DNA from: Austropuccinia psidii
Taxonomy: Eukaryota > Basidiomycota > Pucciniomycetes > Pucciniales > Sphaerophragmiaceae
Direction of reading: 5' to 3'
Assembly (NCBI GenBank): GCA_023105745.1
Contig: JALGQZ010000012.1
Span: 44,719,763 to 44,783,762 of the forward strand
Length of the DNA stretch: 64,000 nucleotides
The position numbers and the translations under genes were made by a program. The notes beneath the pieces are model-generated. The model was not told the origin of the DNA. It did not search any database and saw only the letters and a list, made by a program, of their open reading frames with translations. Shown here piece after piece: positions 63,868 to 64,000 of the stretch. Within the stretch, counting starts at the first letter, position 1. Each line of letters begins with the position of its first letter.

Positions 63868-64000
63868 TGTAAGGTTTTTCTACAAAAGTCTTGATAATAG
63901 TGACAATATCAAGAGTACTATGACTGTCCTCAGTAGAAAAATATAATATAATAAAATATTATAGCCACGAATTTAAATATAATTATTAAAAAGAATTATA
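63868..64000. repeat. Possible start of another LTR inserted in element E
   Basis: E gag similarity ends at ACATTGT, and the next bases (TGTAAGG from 63868) look like an LTR terminus of the kind seen at the reverse-complemented end of D-type LTRs. The following 130 bp are AT-rich, and the window ends before the other edge. Confidence 0.35.

Noticed and set aside
1..64000. tRNA or rRNA genes
   Set aside because: I scanned for T-arm and anticodon-arm patterns and rRNA-like blocks by eye and found none I could support; a covariance-model scan was not possible here.

Overview
The window is AT-rich, intron-bearing eukaryotic DNA made almost entirely of nested Ty3/gypsy (Metaviridae-type) LTR retrotransposons with fused gag-pol frames and a chromodomain-like tail. 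The sequence style of these polyproteins, the short fungal-type introns and the very high repeat load suggest a rust fungus (Pucciniales); my best guess is Austropuccinia psidii. That is recognition from memory plus inference, not a database result.

Layout. 1-4171: degenerate pol of element A and its 3' LTR, which has landed inside a minus-strand pol remnant, B (4172-6422). 6423-7630: an LTR-like block distantly related to LTR A. 7631-10406: mostly featureless, with one coding-like scrap and a three-copy short repeat. 10407-12460: the only host-type gene, a secreted GH18 chitinase with about ten exons. 12903-14327 (+) and 14468-17574 (-): two broken converging genes that look like the accessory protein and the DDE transposase of a PIF/Harbinger-like transposon; the transposase is split by a solo LTR (15194-17163) with a perfect 5-bp target-site duplication (TSD), TCTTT. 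18567-28478: complete but decayed element F (-). 28986-31093 and 60166-63867: the two halves of decayed element E (-).

E is interrupted by a 29-kb composite (31094-60165) bounded by one TSD, CAAAA. The composite reads LTR-a / internal C1 / LTR-b / internal C2 / LTR-c, all three LTRs being exactly 1840 bp, so it is a tandem pair sharing its middle LTR. C1 has an intact 1974-codon gag-pol. C2 has a nonsense mutation and is itself split by element D (44193-54890, +), a complete element with two 2025-bp LTRs, an intact 1932-codon gag-pol and TSD TTCAT. The order of events is E, then C, then D.

The most interesting signal is at the 5' end of C1, C2 and D. An upstream reading frame, removal of a short intron and a second frame overlapping the first 200 or so codons of gag-pol together make one continuous spliced ORF, better conserved between C and D than the overlapped part of gag-pol. 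The gag-pol ATG lies in the last 11 to 14 bases of that intron, so splicing would remove it. This looks like a splice switch between two overlapping proteins.
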